Positions 1 through 12,001 of a stretch of 64,000 nt of DNA are shown one piece after another. The stretch comes from Larix kaempferi. Lineage: Eukaryota; Streptophyta; Pinopsida; Pinales; Pinaceae. The stretch lies in contig BSBM01000307.1 of assembly GCA_027924585.1 (NCBI GenBank), forward strand, positions 14,927,501 to 14,991,500. The letters are read 5' to 3'. How positions within the stretch are numbered: position 1 is the stretch's first letter; every line of letters starts with the position of its first letter. Below the pieces are notes generated by a model, which saw only the letters and a program-made list of their open reading frames with translations, did not search any database and had not been told where the DNA came from. Both the position numbers and the translations under genes were made by a program.

Positions 1-89
1 TTTTCATCATTATGACAAGGATAACCCCTTATCATCCACATAGATTCTAGCTCCTTGTGAGATTCTAGCTGGTTTCCTAACTCTCTACA

Positions 90-370
90 TTCCACCAGCA
101 GGAAGAGGAAGTCAAAGCTTCTTTTGTGCAGAGCTTGGCCATTATTCAGAGCAGAATCCATGGAAGAATCCATGACGTCCTTCAGCAGACAGAGGCCAAG
201 TACAAGGCACTACACGTATGACATCTAGTTGATCCACATTTTCAGGTTGGTGACAGAGTTTGGCTACATTTTTAAACTTCTCATAGTTTACAAAAATAGA
301 AAGGTGCATAAGCAGAAACTACATCTACCTTGTTGCTGTCCACATTGAAATAAGGTCTCAAAGCCCAAGG
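90..370 (+). mobile_element. Decayed Ty3 integrase C-terminal fragment
   Basis: Read in shifting frames, this stretch gives a helical segment of the kind that follows the integrase core in plant Ty3 elements (about 100-215). After it comes the phrase FQVGDRVWLHF near 240-270, which is the usual start of the integrase C-terminal domain. Stops and frameshifts break it and no LTR is visible, so it is an old pol relic. The Ty3 assignment rests on that motif only. Confidence 0.6.
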
Positions 371-1394
371 TATGATTTTACAAAAGAAAGAAGCATGGCA
401 CTAGTTGAGAACTGTATATGTTAAATAGGATGGAAATAAAAATTTCCAAGTCCAATGAGATTACAACCAAAAAATAAACTTGGGTGGAGCTGAGAACATA
501 GTATATGAAATTGGCAACTTCAAACTGTGAACAAGCAGAAATCTGATAAGCACTCTCATGAAATTGCAATGATACACAAAAATAATATGCCAAATAACTT
601 AATGAGGGACCAAGTGATGCATGAATATATTCAAGCAAAAATGTATTGACAAGATTTCCATTCATCTTCTCACCTCAAAGCGATCAAGGAAAAACCCAAG
701 ACAAAGTCTATGAGCAATTATTCCCTCCATTGGATATTTTTCTTGAGTTGGTTTGGGCTTTCCTGGTGTCATATGATGTTGCAATTTTGCTGCAGCCCCT
801 GAATTTTCAATTCTAGAGGAAAAAAGACCGCGTATTGTGTCTATTGTCCACAACTAGGCATCCACTAATTCTGCAAGAACAGGGGACCCCAAGCGAGGTG
901 CAGTTGAAACTAATCATGTCCATACAAACAACCATATTTCCATTGCTTTAGATGTTGAAATATAAGCTGGACACAAACACGGTAAATGTAGTAGATGCGA
1001 AAAGCTTTCCATCTTCATCTTTGAATCGGTGCCCTAAAATACCAACAAATGTGTTTTAGGCTATAATGTAAGTGCATCTTGGTCAGTTGATGGATACATT
1101 AATGACAGGAGGCTGATCATGGGTTAAATTCACAACAGGATGGATGGTTATATTTGTTTGCATATCATCTGCAACTTGCCTGTCATTTTGTTTCTACAGG
1201 ATGCCAAGTGACAGTATTAAGGTGTAAGATGTAGTCTAAGGTTGCAGTATTTAGGAAGCCAAGTGGTAGTATTGAGGTGTAAGATATAGTCTAAGAGCTC
1301 GATCGATTAGACAAAGAACTCATAAATCCCCCAAACATAGTATGATGATAAAGCTTTTCTAATCTCACACTTGTGACCAGTTCCAAAAGTCTGA
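371..1394. other. Non-coding stretch, nothing recognised
   Basis: No reading frame here resembles a known protein on either strand. The open stretches are short and of biased composition. It may be intron or upstream sequence of the ribosomal protein SA pseudogene, whose first exon was not found, or older repeat debris. Confidence 0.5.
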
Positions 1395-2100
1395 GTGTGG
1401 GCATAGGTTTGTTTATTGCACATTCAAACTCTGCATTCCAAAGATGGCTTATAAGGTGCAACTTGCACTTAAGTCTTTGTGAATTCAACATTTCTTGGGG
1501 TGCAAATCCTTTAACTTGAGAATTTAGCAGGCTTTTGATCTCTCGGACTAACCTTGCTGAAGGTTTGGTATGTTAAGTGCCTTTTGGCTTCATGGTTAGT
1601 TTACTTGTGAAAGTGATTTGTGTCATGCTGGTGTGCTATAGCTTGTATTTACTATTATATCCAACCCTAGTGGAGTTTTCCTTTGTGGTTAGTTTACTTG
1701 TGAGATTGATGTGTGCCATACTGGTGTGTTGTATTTTATTTTATCCAATCCCACTGGAGTAAGTTCCAAGTTTGTGAGTATTGTCAATATGCCACAATGA
1801 TGTAAACTAACAATGTCACTAGGGTTATAAAGTTATAAACCACTCTACAACCAGTATTGAGGGGAATGTGTACTACTTAGAATCTTCCTTCCATGTGAAA
1901 GTACTTTTACATGGCAGGAGAAATATTGAAAAGTTCTATTCCAGTCTCTGGATGCTTTTTTGACTATTTATGTTTACTTAAGTTATCGACAAGTTAGAAA
2001 AAAGACATCCGACATTCATCTGCAAGTGGTATCAGAAGAGTGTATAAATGGACAGCAAAGCTATTTAAATTTGATGGTAGCAGTGATTTAATTTATTGGT
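1395..2100 (+). repeat. Diverged LTR-like unit, copy A, with primer site and gag start
   Basis: This unit aligns in order, but with much divergence, to 2101-2745. Shared blocks include the segment at about 1409-1489, the ATP-poor tract near 1570-1680, and the stretch around 1930-1960. Near its end is a primer-site-like string tggtatcagaagag (about 2028), close to the tRNA-Met primer site of plant Copia elements. A few codons follow (KLFKFDGSSDLIYW) that resemble the start of Copia gag. It is best read as an old Copia LTR plus leader. Confidence 0.5.
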
Positions 2101-2745
2101 GGGTGTGTTTATTGCACATTCAAGCTCGTTGCATTCCAAAGATGACTTATAGGGTGCAAAAATGTACTAAAATCTTTGTGAATTTAGAAGCAGATCTTGT
2201 GGTCAAGTCCTTGGCTTGAGATATTAGTTGTTTCACTTTCTGGTATTACCATATCTGAAGCCTAAAGGTTCTGCATATTACGTGCCTATTGGCTTTGTGG
2301 TTAGTATAATTATGAGGCTTATGGGTTTGTACTGGTGTGATGTATTATCTGCAACCCTACTAGAGTGTGATCATATTGCCTGAATATTGTCGATATACAA
2401 CCCTACTGGAGTATGGTCTTATTGCGTGAGTATTGACAATATGCGACAATGTTGTATGCTACTCAATGTTATTAGGGTTATATACTATACCACTAGGATT
2501 TAGGGGAATGGTTACTAGTTAAAATATGTCAATGACAATAATTTTTGTGACAGGAAAAATGTTGGTACCTACAATTCCTATCTCTGGATGCTTGTTTTTT
2601 ACCATCAATATACCTCAGTGATTGATAAGTTACAGAAAAGGCATCCAAGAACCGATTTGACAGTGATAATTATTTACAAGTGGTATTGGAAGAGTATAAA
2701 TTGACAATAATGCTGTAGCAATCCAATTTGTTGGTCTACGAGAAG
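2101..2745 (+). repeat. Diverged LTR-like unit, copy B
   Basis: This is the second copy of the unit at 1395-2100, in direct orientation and almost abutting it. It ends in the same way, with a degenerate primer-site-like string near 2682-2695 and a decayed gag-start-like segment. Two LTR-leader units in tandem suggest recombination or internal deletion of an old Copia element. Confidence 0.45.
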
Positions 2746-2973
2746 CTTGTTCATAGATTGGTTGAATCATTTTTCCAATTCTTTTTCTGCAAGTTGTTCA
2801 TTTACTTGGGTTCTTTTTGTATGAGCTTCTAATATCATGTTCAAATTTGTGGTTTTTCCTTCAGGCATATTTATCATCAACTTGGGTAAGACTTGGGAAA
2901 AGCTGCAAATTGCTGCAAGAATAATTGTTGCAATAGAGAACCCTCAGGATATAATTGTACAAACTGCAAGGCC

Positions 2974-2978
2974 ATATG
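2974..2978 (+). other. Target-site duplication (ATATG), left copy
   Basis: Five bases, ATATG, abut the 5' LTR and recur at 9460-9464 right after the 3' LTR. They lie inside the ribosomal protein SA coding sequence, and joining the flanks through one copy restores the protein. This fixes the insertion point exactly. Confidence 0.95.
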
Positions 2979-3615
2979 TGTTGATGTATTTCTAACTTCG
3001 GAAGATATTCACTTGTATATTGTATTTGTACTTTATTGTATCCCCAACAGAGATGTATTATTCCACCAATTGGAAGTATCGTCATTTGTATTTACAAGTG
3101 TTGTAAGTATTATTGTAAGTGTCGCAATTTATATTTGATGGGTTATTAGACCAACTTGCTGGGGTCGGCCTTGTATGAGTTGTGTGGGTCAAAGGATTAT
3201 TAGACCACCCTACTAGGGTTGGTCCAAAGTTAGATTATGTTAAGTTGTTAAGTTGGGGCCGACCTAGTTGAGTAAAGGTCAAGTGAAAGTTAGTGTATAA
3301 ATAGAGAGTGTGTCTTTCTCATTTTACACATTGTCTCATTCACTCACTTCTCATTAGTGAGAGAAGAGAAGGGTGCACACAAGTGGAGGAGGAGCATGCT
3401 ACTGAAGATATCTATCTCTTGGGTTTGATCATCGTGATCCTTGTATTGATGCTTATTCTATCTCTGAGGAAGTTGCGGGGTTTTTCACCTTCTTGGTTTT
3501 CCCCGGTGAAATGTTTTGTGTCTTTTGTCTCTTGTCTCTTATGCTTTATATGTTGTACATGTTATTCTTTCAGTTAATATCCTAGATCTATTGATTAAAT
3601 ACTCAAAATATAACA
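2979..3615 (+). repeat. 5' LTR of the Copia element in RPSA
   Basis: 637 bp, TG...CA, matched along its full length by 8823-9459. It contains a clear TATA box (gtataaatagagag, about 3293-3306) followed by a likely transcription start region. Confidence 0.95.
3293..3306 (+). promoter_or_regulatory. LTR TATA box
   Basis: The string gtataaatagagag matches the plant TATA consensus and is conserved at the same place in the 3' LTR (about 9139). It is presumably the RNA polymerase II promoter of the element. Confidence 0.65.
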
Positions 3616-3628
3616 TGGTATCAGAGCT
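3616..3628 (+). other. Primer binding site (initiator tRNA-Met)
   Basis: The string tggtatcagagct directly follows the 5' LTR. It is the usual plant Copia primer site, complementary to the 3' end of initiator tRNA-Met. Confidence 0.9.
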
Positions 3629-6472
3629 AGCCTGAAGAAAAACATGATATGGCATTTATGAGACTTGTTGCACTTGCGACAAATTGGAAGCTAGGCCTTG
3701 ATATAGCAAAAACCAGGCATTGTGGGACTTTCACTATAAATCCATTTTGGAGAAGGTTCAGGTTCTGAAACTTCTACAGATCGTAGATAACATCCCCATG
3801 TACCCTGTATCCAAAGAAAAGCATCTAATTCATTGTACTTTCTTATTTATGATCCGTACAAGTTAGGGTTTCTGCCTCTTCCAAATCTCAGTCATAAACA
3901 TGTGACCTAGGAACAAAGGTCATAACTTGGGCTCGGAAGCTCTAAATGAGATTCTGTAAAAAGTTTCAATAAGGGAACGGACTGTACTTTCATAGGTCCT
4001 GGTTTCAAAGGCCAAAGTGGAACCAATGACACGTGGCACTCCGTACAAGTTCGCTCTCCATTTTTATCTCATAAACAGGTCACGTTGCGACACTTGGCAT
4101 AACTCTCTCTCAGAGAATCTAATTGAGATCAGACCTATGGGGTTGGAAAGATGATAGGTTAGGCTACCACAGGCCGAAGGTTTAGACCCTTTGAATTTGT
4201 AATTTTATAGATGCACCAGAAACAATAAGGTGCATTTTTTGTCTAAATAGAATTGTATTTTGAGCACCTTCATTCTTGGCTTATCACTAATGTGGGAATT
4301 TAGGGCTTTGGAGAAAGTTGGAATTTTTGGAATCGGAGTCCACGGCTGAATGCTCCTCATCAAAATCAAAATTTAGAGACCAATATCGAATTTTTTGGAT
4401 GCGCAGAAGGTCGAGCTTGATCAAACCCTAGTTCAGGAATTTGATCGAAAAGGTGGAAAATTAGGGCTTTTGCAAAAGTTGGAATTTTTTAAATCTGTGA
4501 TCACGGCCGGAAGCTCCTCAGAAAAATCAAAGTTTAGAACACAAGATCGAACCTTTTGGATGGGTAGAAGACTGGGCTTTATCGAACCCTAGTTCAAGAT
4601 CCTGTCTAGAAGATTCGGAAGTTTCAAATGAAATTTTGAGGGGTCAAATTTTGGAGATTTCAAAATTGAAGTATACCAGCTCGATCATCTCAGCAAGGCG
4701 CATCTTTTCATCCAATCAGAAGTTTGGAATGCAAAGTTTGAATTTTTAGGGTTTCTCTGACAAACCCTAATCCAGCACCAGATCTAGTTTTAGCAAATCA
4801 AAGTGGATTGGGTTAATCCTGGAAGAGAATGAATTGGACACCTGCATAAGTGAATAAGTTCCAGTTCCAAAGGGAGTTAAGGCTAAGGCCTTATAGAACA
4901 AGACTACAAGCAATCTCGACAGGTATGACTTGAGTAAATACAGGTATGTTTTGAAATCTGTTCATGATTAAGTTTATGATATGTTTGTTTTCATATTATT
5001 GAGGTTAATACAATCTTGATTAATCTTAGAATTGTCTTATCACCCTAGTAAAATTATGAATGCATGTGAATGATAGAAGACATTCATTGATTAGGGTTAT
5101 ATGATTGTACTAATGCATTGTGGTATTGTATGAGGATGATGTTGTCCGCTAACATGAAAGGTACAAATCAAGTTCTAGATCAAGAACATATGACCATGGT
5201 GACATGAAGACAAAGACTCATGGATCACATAGAAGCTCTACTTATGAGGTATGTGTAATTTGGTTCTACAATGGTTAACTTATGAGTTATGTAGGTTACT
5301 AAGCACAAGTCATTGAAGAGAACAATAAGACATTGTTTGGGTATGTTAGACATAACTAGCAAACATGATAACTAGGTATGTTTTTCCTATATCAAGTTAG
5401 AATCCTACCTTGTGTTAGGATCTTATACCTTTGTATGATTGATTATTATTCTTGAAGTTAGAAGTTTAAGTAATCAAGGGTTTATGCATATTATGTTTCT
5501 TACTTTGATTGATGATATGACTAACCAGAAGAGTCCTTTGGTCAAATAAGAATATGCATGAGTAAAAGAAGTCTTCCTTGAAACCTTGAATACTAACTCT
5601 TATTACCTATGTATGAAATGATCATGACCATACATACTTAAGATTATTTAGAATCATAATGTTTTGATAGTATTAAGATTATACTAATGAATGTATGATT
5701 ATATATGAGATCTTGAGGATGACACTATCATGACACTAGTGCACACTTAAGCATGCATAGTGGTCCAAGATGGATATAAGTTCAAGAACAAGTAATCCAG
5801 GAAGCAAATATCAAGAGGGGGCACACTCCAATAGTTCCTGCAAGGAAGCAAAGATCAAGAGGGAGCACTCCAGGAAGTAAAGATCAAGAGGGAGTCCACC
5901 CAACAACTAAACAAAGATAAGTATTTGAATTGTTATTTATTATATATATGATTACTTAAATGATGTTGTTCAGTCATGTACATACTTATGTTCCTATATT
6001 TAGGATATGTATTATGCATATTATAAAAGTTGCATTAATGAACAAGATACTACTAATATGAAAGTAATGGGTAAGTGGCCTAGGGTACTGTACAACATTC
6101 CATTGCTACTTATCTAGAACGAAACCTCTTTGCTAACATGTTGGGAGTTGTGCACACTCTTAACAAATGTCCTGGTAGAGATGGAAGGCATCTAGAAAGT
6201 TATCATGTAAATACGAGATATGGATAAATGTTGTATTGGAGCATTGGCTAAGATAATTGCATGATTGCATGACATATATCTTTATGCATAAGAATGTTTT
6301 TTTGAAAAACTATGAGAATTTTCTAATCATGCAATTGAATCTAACTTGTAGGAAAGATCATGTACAATCACCTACAAGGACAACAACATTTTTTCCAGCA
6401 ACGAAGTTCAAGAAAAACTATCTATTGAAGATATTGAAGAATCTGAAGTTCCCAGGATCCGGGATGCAGTAA
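3629..6472 (+). other. Non-coding interior where gag, protease and integrase would be expected
   Basis: In an autonomous Copia element this interval would hold gag, protease and integrase. No zinc knuckle, protease DSG or integrase motif could be found in any frame. It contains a tandem duplication (4292-4615) and, at about 5785-5905, three short near-repeats of an aagatcaagagggag-type string. The interior appears to be replaced or captured sequence. Confidence 0.6.
4292..4615 (+). repeat. Two tandem copies of a 162-bp unit
   Basis: 4292-4453 and 4454-4615 align end to end, sharing blocks such as tagggctttg/ttagggcttt, gaagctcctca and cgaaccctagttca. They are moderately diverged. The duplication lies in the non-coding interior of the Copia element. 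Confidence 0.75.
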
Positions 6473-7963
6473 TGGAAGGATGCCATGATCGAGGAATACT
6501 AGTCGATCATGAAGAATGATGTCTGGGATGTGGTCCCAAGACCATAAGGGAAGTCTGTTGTGACTTCCAAGTTGATCTACAAAATCAAGCATGTTGCAGA
6601 TGGTAGCATAGAGAAATACAAGGCAAGGTTTGTGGCAAGTGGCTTCTACCAGAAAGAGGGAATAGACTATGAAGAGACTTTTGCTCCTGTAGCCAGATAC
6701 ACTTCCATCAAAACAGTACTTTCTCTGGCTGCAGTGATGAAGTGGAAGATACACCAGATGGATGTCAAGACAACTTTCTTGAATGGTGTAGTCAAAGAGG
6801 AAGTGTATGTGGAGCAGCCACTCGGTTTTGAGACACATGACAGGGAGTCATATGTGTGCAGGTTGAAGAAAGCCTTGTATGGCTTGAAGCAAGCTCCTAG
6901 GACTTGGTATGGGAGGATAGACAACTTTCTTTCTAGTTTGGGCTTTACCAAGAGTAAGGCGGATTCCAACCCTTACTACAAGTTTGAGGAAGGAAATCGA
7001 GTGATACTACTTCTATATGTGGATGACCTATTTGTTACAGGTGAGGATAGGTTGAGTGTCGATATAAAGAGGAAGCTTGCTGCTGAGTTCGAGATGAAGG
7101 ACTTGGGTATGATGCACTAGTTTATAGGTATGGAGGTGTGGCAAAGCACATATGGAATATTCCTTGGACAAGGGAAGTATGCAGTAGAGATCCTGAAGAG
7201 GTTCGGGATGATGGACTGCAAGGCCATGACCACACCTATGGCATCAAACCTGAAGCTTTTGTGTGATGCTTCATCTGAGCCAGTTGATGCCACGATGTAT
7301 CGTCGGATGATTGGGTCCTTGATGTACCTGATGAATACGAGACCAGACATCTTCTTTGCATTAATATCTGACAGATCCAAGACATGTTCACCTGAAAGCT
7401 GCAAAGGATATCCTGAGGTACCTGGAGGGTACAGTTGACTATGGGCTCAAGTATGATGTGAATCAAAAGTTTAACCTGGAGGGTATGTTGATTTGGATTG
7501 GGAAGGAAGTTCCATTGATTGAAAGATCACTTCAGAGTGCTGCTTCAGTATGGGATCCGGTATGATCTCCTGGTTTAGCCAGAAGTAGTCCTGTGTGGCA
7601 CTACGTACAGCCGAAGAAGAGTATGTCATAGCTTGTTCGGCTAGTTGTGAGGCAGTATGGCTTAGGAAGCTACTGTCTGATTTGTTTGATCTCCAGCTAA
7701 GTGCTACTTGTATATATTGCGACAACCAGAGTTGTGTGAAGTTGTCAAAGAACCCAGTGTTCCATGACAAGTCGAAGCACATTGAGATCAAGTTCCACTA
7801 TATCAGGGATATGGTGCAGAGAGGAGCAGTGAAAATCCTGTATCTTGTGATGGACGAGCAGATAGCTGATGTGTTGACCAAGCCGCTAGCCAAAGTAAAG
7901 TTTGAGTACTTCAAAGAGAGGCTTGGTGTACTTCAGATCGAGAATCCTTCCAAGGGGAATTGA
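6473..7963 (+). pseudogene. Copia reverse transcriptase and RNase H (broken)
   Basis: The RT section has the order expected for Ty1/Copia: YKARFVASGF, a [11 protein letters not shown] block, [22 protein letters not shown] and the catalytic LLLYVDD near 7010-7025. RNase H follows, with a VMDEQIADVLTKPL-like end near 7845-7890 and a natural-looking TGA at 7961-7963. The frame is interrupted by stops near 6470, 6510, 6545 and 7120 and by frameshifts around 7370-7595. This is a dead copy. Confidence 0.85.
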
Positions 7964-7986
7964 TAAGTCCGGAGACAGATGCACAT

Positions 7987-8207
7987 GAGCCATTTCGACA
8001 TGGTTGAATTTTGTCTTTCCATGGTTGTTGATGTAAGGGATGGAGCCATTCTGACATGGTCAAAGTTTGTATTGCCATGGTCATTGACATAAGGACTGGA
8101 GCCATTCGAGCATCGTTGAAGTTTGTCTTGCCATGGCTACGATATAAGTGCTGAGCCTTTCATGGATGGTTGAAGTGTGTCTTCCCATGCCGCTAAGTGT
8201 AAGTGTT
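7987..8207 (+). repeat. Minisatellite, four copies of a ~56-bp unit
   Basis: Copies start at 7987, 8043, 8099 and 8153, each beginning gagcc and containing a gttgaa-gtttgtcttgccatgg core. The array lies just after the RNase H stop, in the 3' untranslated part of the Copia element. It is distinct from the array that follows. Confidence 0.8.
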
Positions 8208-8282
8208 GTGTGATGTGCATCTGGGTTGCGCTCCATGGACTATGAGGTGATATGAAGATGATGATGTGACAGTAGGGTACAT

Positions 8283-8573
8283 AGGTTTTGCATAGGCATG
8301 TAATAAGTCTTGGGATTCTATTGGCAGGTTTTGCAGTGACATGTAATCAGTCCTGAGAGATCTTGATAGGTTTTGCATAAGCATGTAATCAGTCCTAGAT
8401 GATATTGATAGGTTTTGCACTGGCATCTAATCAGTCCTGGGAGATCCTGCAGGTTTTGCAAAGCATGTAATTAGTCCTGAGATGCTTTTGACAGGTTTTG
8501 CACTAGCATCTAATCAGTCATGGGAGATCTTACAGGTTTTGCAACGCAGCGTAATCAGTCCTGAGATGTACCT
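8283..8573 (+). repeat. Minisatellite, seven copies of a ~42-bp unit
   Basis: Seven head-to-tail copies start at about 8283, 8326, 8368, 8410, 8451, 8493 and 8534. Each begins aggttttgca and contains a gcatgtaatcagtcctgag-like core. The array lies between RNase H and the purine tract. Its role is unknown. Confidence 0.85.
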
Positions 8574-8810
8574 ACTTGATGGCTTGATCGCAGATATGAT
8601 GAAGACCTACATGGAGGCTAAGCCTACATCCAACATGAAAAAGGGTTGGCTCTATAGAACTTCCTATGACGAGTATATTGGAGATTGATTGAGATAGCAG
8701 CAGCAGTGACGATGATGATGCTCTATGATCCAGTGACAATGATCTAGCTCCAGAATTGAAGACTTATGCCTATATGTATTGATGACTTGTGTCAAGAGAA
8801 TACCTTCCTA

Positions 8811-8822
8811 GTTAAGAGGGAG
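8811..8822 (+). other. Polypurine tract of the Copia element
   Basis: The string gttaagagggag directly precedes the 3' LTR, as expected for the plus-strand primer. Confidence 0.75.
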
Positions 8823-9459
8823 TGTTGATGTATTTCTAACTTTGGAAGATATTCACTTGTATATTGTATTTGTACTTTATCGTATCCCCAATAGAGATGT
8901 ATTATTCCACTAATTGGAAGTATCATCATTTGTATTTACAAGTGTTGTAAGTATTATTGTAAGTGTCGCAATTTATATTTGATGGGTTATTAGACCAGCT
9001 TGCTGGGGTCGGCCTTGTATGAGTTGTGTGGGTCAAAGGATTATTAGACCACCCTACTGGGGTCGGCCCAGAGTTAGTTTATGTTAAGTTGTTAAGTTGG
9101 GGCCGACCTAGTTGAGTAAAGGTCAAGTGAAAGTTAGTGTATAAATAGAGAGTGTGTCTCTCTCATTTTACACATTGTCTCATTCACTCACTTCGCATTA
9201 GTGAGAGAAGAGAAGGGTGCGCACAAGTGGAGTAGGATCATGCTACTAAAGATATCTATCTCTTGGGTTTGATCATGGTGATCCTTGTATTGATGCTTAT
9301 TCTATCTCTGAGGAAGTTGCGGGGTTTTTCACCTTCTTGGTTTTCCTTGGTGAAATGTTTTGTGTCTCTTGTATCTTGTCTCTTATGCTTGATATGTTGT
9401 ACATGTTATTATTTCAGTTAAGATCCTAGATCTATTGATTAAATACTCAAAATCTAACA
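8823..9459 (+). repeat. 3' LTR of the Copia element in RPSA
   Basis: 637 bp, the same length as the 5' LTR and about 4% different by eye. It ends ctaaca directly before the second ATATG target copy. Confidence 0.95.
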
Positions 9460-10253
9460 ATATGGTCAGCAAGCAGTTCTAAAATTTGCTCAATTTACTG
9501 GAGCTCATGCAATTGCTAGCAGACACACTCCTGGAACATTTACAAATCATATTCAGACATCATTTTCCAAGCCTCATCTTTTGATTCTTATTGACCCAAG
9601 GACTGATCATCAGGTAATGGGTTAAGTAATTGGTGATTTAAATGATTTAACTTTTAAGTCTATTACATGTTGCTTCATATTTTAAAAATTTTAAAGCTTC
9701 TATTCTCACAACCATCATTTTGCTGCCTTGTAGCCTATAAGAGAAGCAACCCTCAGTAATATTCTAACCATTTCCTTTTGTGACACTAATTCTCCAATGA
9801 AACATGGTGACATCGGTATTCCTGCGAATAACAAGGGCAAGCACAACATTGGTTGTTTGTTTTGGATGTTAGCAAGGATGGTCTTACAGATGTGGGGAAC
9901 AATTGCCCCAGGTCGTAAATAATGTCATGGTAAACTCAAGTTCAGGCCAATGAATATATTTGATTTATGGTTTACAGATCATTGTACATGAACAATTTTA
10001 TGACAACTTGGTGCTTAAATTCATTTTTATTCTTTTTTTGAAGGTATACTTGTTTTGTTACAGGGAGCCAGAGGAAGCCAAGGAAAGAGAAGAAGAGGAG
10101 GTTGCTCAAGCTGAATATGTTCCTACATTTACCCTTGGAGCAGAGCAATGGCCTACAGAGGTTGTTGATGCTCAGTGGGAATCTGAGGCTCCTACAACTC
10201 CTGGTATTGTGCCTGCAGTTGCTAGTGCTGATTGGATGACTACTCCCGATTAG

Positions 10254-12001
10254 TTTCTTTTTGTTTTTCAATGTGATTGTTATAATTTTCTAGGCCTATC
10301 AAAGATTTTGGGGTTTTTAAATATTTAAAAGCTGGTAGTTTCTTTTCTTTTGAATTTTAAATTTTTAAACTTGAATCCTTAAAATTTGTGTTCTTTGCAC
10401 TACACTTCTTCAGAAGCTATTAGTTTTTTTTCACTTTATTTTTAGGTTATAAATTTCCAACTTTAATTAAAGGATGATATTTTGGACATGTGAACTCTGC
10501 CCAGTATCTCTCTTAATTATAATTGTATTTAACAAGTCTATGTTTTTGTGATCAGTTCCCAATAAGGATCACATCTTTGTCGGTGTCTTGTAGAACAGGT
10601 GTTGATATCTTTGCTCCTCTTAATTCTTTTGGCCTCTTACAAAGACAAATCAATGCCCTGTCCACCATCTACAACCTTCAATAATTGACAAAAACCAAGG
10701 CTATAATCTTCAACTTGTCAAAGAGCGCTCTCTCCACATTTCATTTCTACTTCCAAAGGGATCACCAAGGCCTATGTTCTACTTATAGGTCTACTTCATG
10801 TGGCCATGTTTTAACATGCACAAGGCCTCCAATGACGACTTAACAAGAGATGTGGATTCCTTGCCATCCAATGCTTCCAAATCTATGCTAGTATGTCTTG
10901 GCCAAGATGCACCTCTTGGATGCAATCTTCAAACCCATGGTCCTTTACAATCCAGAGATCTAGTGTCCAACTTTACTTCACAATGATTGGGCTTGACAAT
11001 GAGAGAATCCAAACCTTCTTTCTAAGACACGTCATCTAATGCAAAAGGAGTGTTTCTCGCCACATTGTTCAAGTAGAGTTCAAAGCCCATGCCTTTAGAC
11101 TTGAGGTCATCTTCCATTTGGTATCTTTCATTCATAGAGTAGGATCTTTGGGGAATTAGTTTCTAGGAGGAATCAATATCCCTATTTTGCACTTTGTGCT
11201 TCTAAGGCCATCACCTCAACTACCCTCCTAGGTGTGCATACAATTGGGCTTTCATGATTCTTAAATGTAATTGGAAATGTCTTATCGTCTAAGCAAGAAT
11301 TGAATCAAGTGATTCATGAGGATACTTATAAAACCATCTGGATCCTACCTTCAAAAGGTCTAGACTTAAAGATGACTTTATACCTAGAGCACTTTCTGAA
11401 GCTGAGAAATGACCTTATTGTCTTCCTTCCTTGCACAACATTCATTGGATGCATGCCCTCAAGATTTCCCCAGGTCATTTTTTGTGGGTCCTCATAGATA
11501 TCCGGTTGAGACCAATCAACACCTTCATTATTGCAATGCAATTTATAGGGGTCCTATATGAACGTACATCTTTCTCCATCTTCTCTCACCACCTCGACCA
11601 ATGATGCTTTGCTCTCTGTAGAAAAGAGGTTTCAGCATATATTATATGATTCATACCTCAAACGAAGGCCCTCAGAAGGATCACCCAAAATTTTCAACTC
11701 CTACGAGGATTTGTGATTCCAAAGCACAAGTCATACACCACGATACCAACAAGCAAATCAACTCAAATCAACCCCAAAGTCATGCTTCTTCCATCCAACA
11801 TACTACTCACTAGGTTTAATGATGTAGAAATGTTTCTAGCAAGAGATTCTTCCTATTGGCCTGAGATATCAGGAGAGTAAATCATCCACCAATCCATCAG
11901 TTCTTTCACAAAGCTTAACAACTCAAACAATAATCCCACCTCTCAATCTCCTCACTTGTCCTTGGTGACACTAGCTCTAACAAGTTTAGAGTCTTAGATA
12001 T
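10254..12001. other. Non-coding DNA after the RPSA pseudogene
   Basis: The first 250-300 bases are AT-rich and may be the old 3' untranslated region. From about 10560 to 11790 the sequence is more evenly composed, with short open stretches on both strands. No motif is recognisable, so it may be a decayed repeat. Nothing else was seen up to the Ty3-1 LTR. Confidence 0.5.

Larger units (their letters stand above)
2979..9459 (+). mobile_element. Copia LTR retrotransposon, RT-RNase H only (probably non-autonomous)
   Basis: This is a complete insertion of 6,481 bp with two 637-bp LTRs starting TGTTG and ending AACA, a tRNA-Met primer site, a purine tract and a 5-bp target duplication. RT and RNase H are recognisable at 6473-7963. 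Gag, protease and integrase are not: the 2.8 kb between primer site and RT is non-coding. The LTRs differ at about 25-30 of 637 positions by eye, roughly 4%. The element probably depended on enzymes from a relative. Confidence 0.92.
2865..10253 (+). pseudogene. RPSA: 40S ribosomal protein SA (uS2) pseudogene, split by a Copia insertion
   Basis: Four exon pieces with normal splice borders encode the middle and end of cytosolic ribosomal protein SA (the p40 or laminin-receptor protein, 40S subunit). They are 2865-2978 (contains LGKTWEKLQ and [11 protein letters not shown]), 9465-9613 ([20 protein letters not shown]), 9734-9929 ([15 protein letters not shown]) and 10044-10253 (YREPEEAK, acidic, ending in TAG). 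A Copia element at 2979-9459 breaks the ARPYGQ codons; removing it and one copy of ATATG restores the frame. The third exon also has a stop plus a small deletion at about 9919-9925, where the family has KWDVM, so the gene was probably already dead or was free to decay. Introns are retained, so this is not a processed copy. The N-terminal exon was not found in the window. Confidence 0.88.

Noticed and set aside
10560-11790. Open stretches on both strands suggesting a host gene.
   Set aside because: No motif, splice pattern or long frame supports it; the codon-like composition could come from an old repeat.
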